NCBI GenBank assembly: GCA_900319195.1
Contig: ONNL01000022.1
Span: 1 to 5,080 of the forward strand
From: an uncultured Ruminococcus sp.
Lineage (GTDB): Bacteria; Bacillota; Clostridia; Oscillospirales; Ruminococcaceae
Length of the DNA stretch: 5,080 nucleotides
Reading direction: 5' to 3'
The notes below the pieces were generated by a model. The model saw only the letters and a program-made list of their open reading frames with translations. It was not told where the DNA came from and did no database searches. The position numbers were made by a program, and so were the translations under genes. Positions 1-5,080 of this stretch are shown here, one piece after another (positions within the stretch are counted from its first letter, which is position 1; each line of letters starts with the position of its first letter).

Positions 1-14
1 CGGGCTTTCGCCCG
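1..14. other. Perfect 5-bp hairpin at window edge
   Basis: CGGGC (1-5) and GCCCG (10-14) form a perfect stem around a 4-nt loop. Read on the minus strand the loop is GAAA, a stable GNRA tetraloop often found in terminators and structured RNAs. On the plus strand no T-run follows, so it is not a plus-strand terminator. On the minus strand any T-run would lie outside the window. It may be part of a terminator or RNA whose rest is cut off, or chance. Confidence 0.25.
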
Positions 15-150
15 GTAAGGCAGTTTGACGACACAGATACAGTGCATAGCTGATTTTTTCCAGAAGAGGTTTTTAGAGGTGCCCTTTTGTGCATTCCAAC
101 AAAAATCCTCGGGGACTGTCGTTTTCCGCTCCCTGTCGGAGTTATATATA
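15..150. other. Non-coding stretch, no gene recognised
   Basis: Nothing here is supported as a gene. A reading frame opens at ATG 89 and runs through the inverted repeat into the first gene in another frame, but it has no Shine-Dalgarno site, no signal sequence and no recognisable domain. Small repeats are visible: AGAGGT at 65-70 and 75-80, and CTGTCG at 116-121 and 133-138. A short weak hairpin is possible with CTCC (129-132) and GGAG (138-141). A frame ending at TGA near position 53 could be the tail of an upstream gene, but too little is present to say. Confidence 0.4.
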
Positions 151-311
151 TATTGCTCCACCAACTAAACCTTGCCAAACAATGCTCGCCATAAAGAAAA
201 TTTCTCTGTGTCAGAAAAGCTTGCAATACGACAGCCTTCCCGCGCTTTCCTTCCTTGATAAATATCCTTTCTGTCTTGCCTTTTTGGCAAACTTTAATTG
301 GTGGAGCAATA
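151..311. repeat. Long inverted repeat, possible MITE or folded leader
   Basis: The arms 151-179 and 283-311 are reverse complements at 26 of 29 positions without any gap. The outer 14 pairs are perfect (core ATTGCTCCACCAA at 152-164 against TTGGTGGAGCAAT at 298-310), followed by matched blocks 166-169/293-296 and 172-179/283-290. The 103-nt centre has no convincing gene. Two readings fit. One is a miniature inverted-repeat element with about 29-bp terminal repeats; no clear target-site duplication is seen (left flank ends ..tatata, right flank starts gtaaaa). The other is a large stem-loop in the leader of the lipoprotein gene that follows, ending 11 nt before its Shine-Dalgarno site. The repeat itself is read directly; its nature is inferred. 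Confidence 0.7.
276..290 (+). other. Small hairpin competing with the long repeat
   Basis: TTGCC (276-280), a TTTTT loop (281-285) and GGCAA (286-290) form a perfect 5-bp hairpin. The same GGCAA is also the partner of TTGCC at 172-176 in the long inverted repeat, so the two pairings exclude each other. No T-run follows the stem, so it is not an intrinsic terminator. A regulatory role is speculative. Confidence 0.35.
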
Positions 312-322
312 GTAAAAAAGAC

Positions 323-329
323 AGGAGAG
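323..329 (+). promoter_or_regulatory. Ribosome binding site fixing start at 336
   Basis: AGGAGAG lies 6 nt before ATG 336. This decides the start of the C39-like lipoprotein. The in-frame ATG at 255 lies inside the inverted repeat, has no such site, and would place 27 extra residues before the signal peptide. Confidence 0.85.
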
Positions 330-335
330 TACAAA

Positions 336-1292
336 ATGAACAACAGGTTCACCGCACTTGCAGCTGTGACCGCATTACTGCTGACAGGGTGCACATATAC
401 AGAAAAGGGCTCTGCCGCCGACGAGGGATGTGTCCCCGTGGAGATATGCTCCCGTGTTCCCGTATCTGAAAGTTTAAAGGAAAAGGCACAGGAGATAGTC
501 GGGTGTACATCGGAGGTATCGTTATATTCTCAGCAGGCGGCAGTTACATATATAAATATAAACGAAGAAGAAACGGCAGTCCCCGCGACCGAAGCTCCCG
601 TAACAGAAGCTCCGACGACAGAGCCGATAACAGAGCCGCCAGCCGAGGAAATGACCGCAGCGGAAGAAGCTCCCGAGGTCAGCGGAACAGGTATTATCAG
701 CGTTGCAAATATCCTGCAATATCCCGAGCTTCCCACAGGCTGTGAGGTCACATCTCTTGCGATGCTGCTCGGGTACTTCGGCTATCCCGTGGATAAGCTC
801 ACGCTCTCACGCGAATACCTTCCGAAGATGGACTTCTTCACGGAGGACGGCATACTCTACGGCGCGGACTATACCTACACATTTGCAGGTGACCCGGAAT
901 CCGAATACGGCTACGGCTGCGGCGCTTCGTGCATTGCAAATACGGCGAACTCATATCTTGCGTATATGGGTGCAGGCTGCTCCGCGTATGACATTTCGGG
1001 CACAGACCTCGATACCCTGCTCGGCAGCTATATTTCTTACGGTATACCCGTTATGATATGGATAACGAGCGGCTGTCTCCACAGCGTTGAATACACGGAT
1101 ATATGGACGACTCCCGAGGGATATACGGTGCAGTGGAAGGCTTACGAGCACTGCGTCGTCATGACAGGCTACGATTCCGAAAATCAGCAGGTATACGTTT
1201 CAGACCCGCTGTACAGCGACACTTCATACGACCTTTCACTGCTCCGTCAGCGCTATGACGAAATGGGTCGGCAGGCTGTCGTCATACAGTAA
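336..1292 (+). CDS. C39-like cysteine peptidase lipoprotein
   Basis: This 318-residue protein is a predicted exported lipoprotein with a papain-like domain of the Peptidase_C39_2 type (PF13529). A short hydrophobic signal peptide (residues 5-18) ends in lipobox LTGC with lipidated Cys19. A low-complexity linker rich in Thr, Glu, Ala and Pro with TEAP-like units (about 80-116) follows, then the catalytic domain (about 122-318). Candidate catalytic residues are Cys136 in LPTGCE, His272 in YEHCVV and Asp290 in YVSDP; Gln128 may serve the oxyanion hole. The order Cys-His-Asp fits the family. The domain should act outside the membrane, on a cell-surface or secreted peptide; the substrate is unknown. 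The mature part is rich in cysteines (32, 38, 57, 195, 199, 215, 247, 273). No ABC-transporter domains are fused or adjacent, unlike bacteriocin-processing C39 exporters, so bacteriocin leader cleavage is not implied. ATG 336 is chosen because of the Shine-Dalgarno site and signal peptide. No clear promoter or terminator was found for it. Confidence 0.85.
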   Translation: MNNRFTALAAVTALLLTGCTYTEKGSAADEGCVPVEICSRVPVSESLKEKAQEIVGCTSEVSLYSQQAAVTYININEEETAVPATEAPVTEAPTTEPITEPPAEEMTAAEEAPEVSGTGIISVANILQYPELPTGCEVTSLAMLLGYFGYPVDKLTLSREYLPKMDFFTEDGILYGADYTYTFAGDPESEYGYGCGASCIANTANSYLAYMGAGCSAYDISGTDLDTLLGSYISYGIPVMIWITSGCLHSVEYTDIWTTPEGYTVQWKAYEHCVVMTGYDSENQQVYVSDPLYSDTSYDLSLLRQRYDEMGRQAVVIQ

Positions 1293-1326
1293 TACGCCGA
1301 CGTTATCCTCTTCCGTTTTATTCCGA

Positions 1327-1355
1327 TTGACAATATCTCAGAAAAGTGGTATAAT
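1327..1355 (+). promoter_or_regulatory. Consensus sigma-A promoter with extended -10
   Basis: TTGACA (1327-1332) and TATAAT (1350-1355) are exact matches to the housekeeping consensus, separated by exactly 17 nt. The TGG before the -10 box adds the extended -10 TGn motif. Transcription would start near 1361-1363, giving a leader of about 20 nt before the ATG at 1382. It should drive the two small lipoproteins as a unit, independent of the upstream peptidase gene. No operator-like palindrome overlaps it, so strong, largely constitutive expression is expected (inference). Confidence 0.9.
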
Positions 1356-1381
1356 GGGTAGAGTGAAAAGGGGTAACGATC

Positions 1382-1924
1382 ATGAAGAAAATTGTCATTT
1401 TGGTACTGGCTGTTATAATGTGCGCGGCTGTTTTTTCGTGCGGCGGCAAAAATTCGGAGAGCTCCTCAAAGCCCGAGAGCAAGGTCACCTACGAGGACGC
1501 TTTCGAGGACTGCTTCTATTCGATGTACGACAACTCGCGCATTGACGACTTTTATTTATATATACTGCCAAAGGCGGCTCTCGACGAGCTGAAGGAGAAC
1601 GGCAAGTATGAGCAGTATTTTGCTCCCGCACATTACCACGGCGGCGAAACTCAGGCAGAGGTCAACGCCGTTATCGAGGAGGTATTGCGTAAGGTAGAGC
1701 TCACCGACAATCAGCTAAAGGCTGCCGAAAACTATCTGCTCAGAATTTCAAAGGGCTACGGCGCAGAGCTCAGCTCGATAGAGGTGACAGAGGGCTGGCA
1801 GATAGATTACAGGTTTTCTGTTGACGGTCAGGAGGCAACTATGTCGGAATGCTACGTATACGTCAAGGACGACGGCTGGAAGAGAATAACAATGGAAGCT
1901 GAAATGCTTGAAACTTTTGCATAA
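1382..1924 (+). CDS. Small lipoprotein of unknown function, paralogue 1
   Basis: This 180-residue predicted lipoprotein has no function I recognise. The N-terminus is a Lys-Lys start and a hydrophobic segment (4-18), ending in lipobox VFSC with Cys20; Phe at -2 is less usual. A Ser/Lys/Glu-rich linker runs to about residue 34. The globular part starts with VTYEDAFEDCF (35-45) and contains LTDNQLKAAENYL (107-119), an EVTEG turn (134-138) and a C-terminal DDGWK segment (163-167). The same landmarks occur in the same order in the next gene, so the two are tandem paralogues. Alternating helices followed by strands ending in DGWK resemble NTF2-like lipoproteins, but that is only an impression. AAAAGGGG (1366-1373) is the ribosome site, 8 nt before ATG, and an ideal promoter lies directly upstream. 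It should be anchored on the outer face of the membrane. Confidence 0.85.
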   Translation: MKKIVILVLAVIMCAAVFSCGGKNSESSSKPESKVTYEDAFEDCFYSMYDNSRIDDFYLYILPKAALDELKENGKYEQYFAPAHYHGGETQAEVNAVIEEVLRKVELTDNQLKAAENYLLRISKGYGAELSSIEVTEGWQIDYRFSVDGQEATMSECYVYVKDDGWKRITMEAEMLETFA

Positions 1925-1925
1925 A

Positions 1926-1930
1926 CGGAG
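1926..1930 (+). promoter_or_regulatory. Ribosome binding site choosing ATG 1937
   Basis: CGGAG ends directly against ATG 1931, leaving no spacer, but stands 6 nt before the in-frame ATG 1937. The normal spacing favours 1937, which also yields the typical MKK signal-peptide start. It begins just after the stop codon of the upstream gene, as expected for translation within one mRNA. Confidence 0.7.
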
Positions 1931-1936
1931 ATGGAT

Positions 1937-2536
1937 ATGAAAAAAATACTGATGATATTTATGGCAGCACTGCTCGGAGCGGCTTCAATTGCAGGCTGCT
2001 CGGACAAAAAAAGCTCGTCCTCCGCTCCTAAGAAGGCGAAAGAGGAAAAGCCTGCCGCTGTGACCTATGAAGAAGCATACAGAGAGACCTTCGATTCGAT
2101 GTACTCAGCCGACGGCGGCGAGGCCTTCTACGAATATACATATCCGCAGTCCGTTATCGACTATATGAAGGAGAACGGCGACTACGATTCGCGTATCGAG
2201 GAATACAACACGAATGCAGAGGCTCTTATCAAGTCAATGGATAATGTCCCCACAATTAAGGAGATAACCGAGTGCAGTCCTCTTACGGACGAGCAGCTCA
2301 AGTACGCCAAAAATTACTTCTTCGCCGTCTGCTCGGGCGAGGACCCCGATTTCGATATGAACTCCATAAATATCACCGAGGGATATGAGCTCACGAGCAG
2401 TATCACCGACGAAGCTCTCGAGGATAGAGAGGAAACATGGTGTATGCTGAAATTCGAGGGCGACGGCTGGAAGGCCTATACGGGAAGCGCTCAGGCTCTT
2501 GAAGAAAATTTTAAGGAGACCGACATTTCCGCTTGA
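1937..2536 (+). CDS. Small lipoprotein of unknown function, paralogue 2
   Basis: This 199-residue predicted lipoprotein is paralogous to the gene just upstream. The signal peptide (MKK, hydrophobic 4-18) ends in a good lipobox IAGC with Cys21. A Ser/Lys/Glu/Pro linker spans about 22-41. Shared landmarks are VTYEEAYRETF (42-52), YMKENGDY (76-83, against LKENGKY in the neighbour), LTDEQLKYAKNYF (116-128), NITEGYEL (145-152) and GDGWK (175-179). It is somewhat longer because of inserts near 88-112 and 155-166. Its start lies 12 nt after the neighbour's stop, with a Shine-Dalgarno site between, so both are read from the promoter at 1327-1355. A start at ATG 1931 would add only Met-Asp and has no ribosome-site spacing. 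Function is unknown. Tandem duplication followed by divergence is inferred from the shared layout. Confidence 0.85.
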   Translation: MKKILMIFMAALLGAASIAGCSDKKSSSSAPKKAKEEKPAAVTYEEAYRETFDSMYSADGGEAFYEYTYPQSVIDYMKENGDYDSRIEEYNTNAEALIKSMDNVPTIKEITECSPLTDEQLKYAKNYFFAVCSGEDPDFDMNSINITEGYELTSSITDEALEDREETWCMLKFEGDGWKAYTGSAQALEENFKETDISA

Positions 2537-2556
2537 TGTGTATTGTATTATCGAGT

Positions 2557-2582
2557 GAAACCCTTTTGAGACAAATGGTTTT
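2557..2582 (+). terminator. Weak hairpin, possible terminator
   Basis: AAACC (2558-2562) pairs with GGTTT (2577-2581), and TTT (2564-2566) with AAA (2573-2575), around one mismatch and a 6-nt loop; a G-U pair may close the base. It lies 20 nt after the stop of the second small lipoprotein, where a terminator is expected. The stem is AU-rich and its T-run is mostly inside the stem, so it would be weak. A second small hairpin, CTTTC/GAAAG (2598-2602/2607-2611), follows. Confidence 0.3.
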
Positions 2583-2652
2583 GCTAACAGCACAAAGCTT
2601 TCCTCAGAAAGTTTCCCCCCCCGAAAAATCGTATCATCTGATCTTTGGGTGG

Positions 2653-3297
2653 TCATGAGAGGAAGCGCCATTCGCAGAAGATTTTTTTCATTCGCGCGTC
2701 GTCGTAGTGGCGGTCGATAAATTCCTCACAGCTGTTTGAGGGGGCGGTACCCTTATTATGTCTCTCAGCGTAGCGAATCATACACGCTCCCGAGAAGATG
2801 AGGTCTACCATAAAGAAGACAGAGAATGCCACGCAGAAAACGTTCAGGAGCTTCTTATCGAGGAAGTTGAATATCCCCTCAAGCCGAGGTGCGAGAAGCT
2901 GTGAGAACAGGATCCCGAAGAGTCCCCATGCGAGAGTCATGTCGAGGCATATCATCTCCTTGAAGTTCATGAAATGGTTCTTGTAAGTCCATGCCTTCAT
3001 GTTGAGACCGTACCGCAGGACAAGTCCGCAGATGAGCTCTATGATGTCGGCTATGACCGCATACATCACAAATTTGAACAGCAGTGACTTGTTCTTCATA
3101 AGCACCGAGCCGACGTAAAAGCCTGCCATTCCGAGCCCGTATATCGAGCAGAATGGACCCCACACGGTGACGGTGTGAGTCTCCCAGTGTCCGAACTTGA
3201 AATAGCAGAAAACTCCCTCAATAACTACTCCGAGCAGACTTCCTGCCATGAACAGCCAGAACAGCCTGTTGAAGCTGATTTTTCCCTTATTCTCCAT
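2653..3297 (-). CDS. CmpB-like multi-pass membrane protein (PF06541)
   Basis: This 214-residue membrane protein resembles the family named putative ABC-transporter type IV (CmpB, PF06541), common in Clostridia. About five membrane segments are visible: roughly 11-34, 50-66, 73-97, 117-136 and 149-173, then a charged tail of about 40 residues. Family-like features are Glu27 in the first segment, WGPFCSIYGLG (46-56), the long third segment with LICGLVLR, the aromatic WTYKNHF loop (103-109), the AWGLFG segment (123-128), and the RYAERHNKGT/EEFIDRHYDD tail. Despite the name, no ATP-binding subunit is present nearby, so transport is unproven. It is the last gene of a kinase-regulator operon, starting 18 bp after the regulator with GAGGGG 6 nt before ATG. 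It may be the regulatory target or a membrane partner of the kinase (inference). No strong terminator follows. Confidence 0.75.
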   Translation of the reverse strand: MENKGKISFNRLFWLFMAGSLLGVVIEGVFCYFKFGHWETHTVTVWGPFCSIYGLGMAGFYVGSVLMKNKSLLFKFVMYAVIADIIELICGLVLRYGLNMKAWTYKNHFMNFKEMICLDMTLAWGLFGILFSQLLAPRLEGIFNFLDKKLLNVFCVAFSVFFMVDLIFSGACMIRYAERHNKGTAPSNSCEEFIDRHYDDARMKKIFCEWRFLS

Positions 3298-3315
3298 AAT
3301 TATCCCCTCTGTATC

Positions 3316-3945
3316 TTATTTGCTTTTGACCTCGGTATAATAAAATACCGCAAGCTGAGTCCTGTCGCGCAGTCCGAGCTTATCGAGCAGTGAGCTTATG
3401 TAATTTCTCACCGTGCCCTCGCTGAGAAAGAGCGAGCCTGCTATCTCCTTGTTGCTGAGTCCCTTTGCGACAAGTCCGAGTATCTCCTGTTCCTTTGCAC
3501 TGATTCCGCGTGCGGCGAAGTCATACTCCTCCTTTTTCGGCATGAGCTCGGGGATCCTGTCGATTATCCTGTCCCCGAAGACTGTCTGTCCGCTTGCTAC
3601 GGCTTCAAGTGCAGGAGCTATGCTCTCGAAATTCTGCTTGAGAATATAGCCCTTTGCGCCCATGTTGAGAGCCTTGATTATGTACTCGTCGTCGGCAAAG
3701 GTTGTGAGGTACAGCAGACGCGCCTCGGGAAACTCCGCGAGTATCTTTTCGCCTGCCTCGATACCGCTCATGCCCTCCATGCGAATATCCATGAGCATCA
3801 CATCGGGCTTATGATCGCGGTATATCCTTATTGCGTCCTCTCCGCACGAACCCATTTCCGCAACGGTTATCCTGCCTGTGCTCTCAAGTATGGTCTTGAG
3901 CGAAAAGGCGACAAGATTATCATCATCAATAACTGCAATGTTCAT
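3316..3945 (-). CDS. NarL/FixJ-family response regulator
   Basis: This 209-residue cytoplasmic DNA-binding regulator is phosphorylated by a partner kinase. The receiver domain (1-120) carries the acidic cluster Asp7-Asp8-Asp9, the phosphoacceptor Asp53 in LMDIRM, Thr81 in YLTTF and Lys103 in YILK, so all active-site residues are present. A linker (about 121-145) leads to a LuxR-type helix-turn-helix (about 147-201): ISAKEQEIL, GLSNKEIA, and recognition helix SEGTVRNYISSLLDKLG. The length is normal for the family. The start is firm: AAGGAG lies 6 nt before the ATG, in the 15-bp gap after the kinase stop. It should dimerise when phosphorylated and bind promoters, perhaps its own operon; no matching palindromic operator could be identified within the window. 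Confidence 0.95.
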   Translation of the reverse strand: MNIAVIDDDNLVAFSLKTILESTGRITVAEMGSCGEDAIRIYRDHKPDVMLMDIRMEGMSGIEAGEKILAEFPEARLLYLTTFADDEYIIKALNMGAKGYILKQNFESIAPALEAVASGQTVFGDRIIDRIPELMPKKEEYDFAARGISAKEQEILGLVAKGLSNKEIAGSLFLSEGTVRNYISSLLDKLGLRDRTQLAVFYYTEVKSK

Positions 3946-3951
3946 ATTTTT

Positions 3952-3957
3952 CTCCTT
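3952..3957 (-). promoter_or_regulatory. Ribosome binding site of the response regulator
   Basis: AAGGAG on the minus strand stands 6 nt before the regulator ATG and fills most of the 15-bp gap after the kinase stop codon. This is near-optimal and supports independent translation of the regulator from a shared mRNA. Confidence 0.85.
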
Positions 3958-3960
3958 GGT

Positions 3961-5022
3961 TTATTCTTTTGGTATGGACATGAATATGCGGAAGCCGTCC
4001 GCGGACGGTGTGAAGGTTATCTTTCCGCCTACTGACGCGGCTCTGTCCTCCATGTCGGAGAGACCGATACCGCTCTCGCGTATCTCGGAGCAGTGTCCGT
4101 TATCCGTGAGCATGAGTTGATAAAATGCAGGGTGCTCGCGGAGAATAATGCTTATCCTGTCGCCGTCGGAGTGCTTGACCGCATTCGACAGTCCCTCTCT
4201 GACAACGCCGATTATGCACAGTTTGACATTGCCTGGGACTCCGCGTCCCATATCGTAATCAAGGTCAACGGTGAAGCGTCCGTCCACAGAGGCTATCGCC
4301 TCGTCAATGACCTTTTTCATGTCTATCGAGTCGTCGTGAAGGTCGTGCACGCTCTCACGGATACTCGTCATGGCGGTGTCGAGGGTGGACTTCAGACTCT
4401 CGAGCGGCTCCTTCATTTTCTCGTCCTTGTTAATTATAATAAGTGCGCCTGCCTGCAAAAGCGAGCGTGTGAGCATATGCCCGACATTGTCGTGTATTTC
4501 GCGTGCGATACGGTTGCGTTCCCTGAGAGTAGCTATGTGCACCTCGGAGTCCTGTGACTTGCTGAGCTGACGGTTCCTGCGTTCAAGGCGGAGATTTTCG
4601 CTCTCGGTAGTGTCACGCAGCTCGGTCATTGCGGAGAGAGTCTCCTCAAGCTTTGAAACGCGCAGATATATCAGAACGGCAGCGGCACAGGCTGCGGCTG
4701 TGACGGCATACTGTCCGATGTTCAGCGGTTTATCCGCAGCGACAGCCGTTATGGCGGGGAGTATGAGATACCACCGTTTCTCGCACAGCGCGTCGTATAA
4801 AAGGACGGGCACGAAGCACAGAAATACGGGAAAAGCTCCGCACAGCGCACAGTAAGCGGCAATGAGCACCGAGGCTGCGAGCTTGCCTGAATACAATTGC
4901 ACGACAGCCGAGACGGACACCGCGATAAGCACAGCGGCTACGCATGAGATGTCCGATGCTCCGAAGAAGAGGCTCATGGTACAGATAAGCAGGAGCACTG
5001 ATTTGTCGATTATCCTCTTCAT
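3961..5022 (-). CDS. Membrane sensor histidine kinase, HisKA_3 type
   Basis: This 353-residue kinase is the partner of the downstream NarL-type regulator. The N-terminal 120 residues form about five or six membrane segments (roughly 8-23, 26-44, 48-64, 64-79, 84-97, 104-120) with very short loops and no extracellular sensor domain, so it probably senses a membrane state or a membrane partner protein (inference). A charged coiled coil follows (about 121-165). The dimerisation and phosphotransfer domain (PF07730, about 165-230) has ERNRIAREIHDNVGH with phospho-acceptor His177. The ATPase domain (about 265-352) has the N box REGLSNAVKHS with Asn280, DNG at 307-309, and GIGL at 318-321, so it looks catalytically intact. 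The layout is like the DesK/LiaS group. The start ATG is preceded by GAGGTGAT ending 8 nt upstream. It is the first gene of the operon; no clear promoter is seen in the remaining 58 bp of the window. Confidence 0.93.
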   Translation of the reverse strand: MKRIIDKSVLLLICTMSLFFGASDISCVAAVLIAVSVSAVVQLYSGKLAASVLIAAYCALCGAFPVFLCFVPVLLYDALCEKRWYLILPAITAVAADKPLNIGQYAVTAAACAAAVLIYLRVSKLEETLSAMTELRDTTESENLRLERRNRQLSKSQDSEVHIATLRERNRIAREIHDNVGHMLTRSLLQAGALIIINKDEKMKEPLESLKSTLDTAMTSIRESVHDLHDDSIDMKKVIDEAIASVDGRFTVDLDYDMGRGVPGNVKLCIIGVVREGLSNAVKHSDGDRISIILREHPAFYQLMLTDNGHCSEIRESGIGLSDMEDRAASVGGKITFTPSADGFRIFMSIPKE

Positions 5023-5030
5023 GCCGCGTT

Positions 5031-5038
5031 ATCACCTC
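5031..5038 (-). promoter_or_regulatory. Ribosome binding site of the kinase, long spacing
   Basis: GAGGTGAT on the minus strand is an extended match to the anti-Shine-Dalgarno sequence. The GAGG core is 12 nt from the ATG, longer than usual. The GTG within it is out of frame with the kinase, so ATG 5022 stays the best start. Confidence 0.65.
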
Positions 5039-5080
5039 TGAAAATCAAAAATAAACTGGTAAAGAACTTTTCTGGCGGTC

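Noticed and set aside
1..45. Start of a minus-strand gene running off the left edge from ATG at 45
   Set aside because: Only about 15 codons are visible, there is no Shine-Dalgarno site, and the hairpin at 1-14 argues for a non-coding end.
1..53. C-terminal tail of a plus-strand gene ending at TGA near 53
   Set aside because: About 16 codons with no recognisable motif cannot be told from chance; all three frames stop soon.
255..335. 27-residue N-terminal extension of the C39-like protein from ATG 255
   Set aside because: No Shine-Dalgarno site at 255, it overlaps the inverted repeat, and it would bury the signal peptide; ATG 336 has a good site.
89..469. 126-codon open frame through the inverted repeat and into the start of the peptidase gene
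   Set aside because: No ribosome site or recognisable domain, and its last part overlaps the well-supported lipoprotein start in another frame.
522..751. Open frames on both strands opposite or out of frame with the TEAP linker
   Set aside because: Low-complexity shadows of the Thr/Pro/Glu-rich linker coding sequence, with biased composition and no start signals.
1293..1326. Terminator after the C39-like gene
   Set aside because: No stable stem followed by a T-run is visible between the stop codon and the next promoter.
2234..2671. 145-codon minus-strand frame opposite the second small lipoprotein
   Set aside because: Antisense shadow of a gene with a clear lipobox and paralogue; no family resemblance.
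4093..4557. 154-codon plus-strand frame opposite the histidine kinase
   Set aside because: Lies antisense to the conserved kinase core, whose catalytic motifs show that the minus strand is the coding one.

Overview
The window looks like a chromosomal stretch from a Gram-positive gut Clostridia bacterium, most likely a Ruminococcus-like member of the Oscillospiraceae. This is inferred from style, since no search was possible. The signs are several lipoproteins with Thr/Pro/Glu-rich or Ser/Lys-rich linkers, strong Shine-Dalgarno sites, a consensus sigma-A promoter, and a histidine kinase/NarL-type regulator pair next to a CmpB-like membrane protein. No rRNA, tRNA, CRISPR array or transposase gene was seen.

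Left part (1-335): no convincing gene. It holds a small hairpin at the window edge and a 161-bp inverted-repeat structure (151-311) whose arms match at 26 of 29 positions. The structure sits just in front of the first gene and could be a MITE-like insertion or a folded mRNA leader.

Plus-strand block (336-2536): three lipoprotein genes. The first is a secreted C39-like cysteine peptidase tethered by a lipobox cysteine. Next comes an ideal sigma-A promoter (1327-1355) driving two small lipoproteins that are visible paralogues of each other and look co-transcribed. Their function is unknown.

Middle (2537-2652): a convergent intergenic gap with a weak hairpin and a run of eight C.

Minus-strand block (2653-5022): a tight three-gene operon, transcribed right to left. 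It encodes a membrane sensor histidine kinase (HisKA_3 type), a NarL/FixJ response regulator with a LuxR-type HTH, and a multi-pass membrane protein of the CmpB-like family (PF06541). Gaps are 15 and 18 bp, each holding a Shine-Dalgarno site. The plausible reading is that the kinase and regulator form one phosphorelay and the membrane protein is its output or accessory sensor. A link between this operon and the facing lipoproteins is possible but only positional.

I see no clearly new system. The points most worth a second look are the inverted repeat at 151-311, the tandem lipoprotein family, and the kinase-regulator-CmpB operon.
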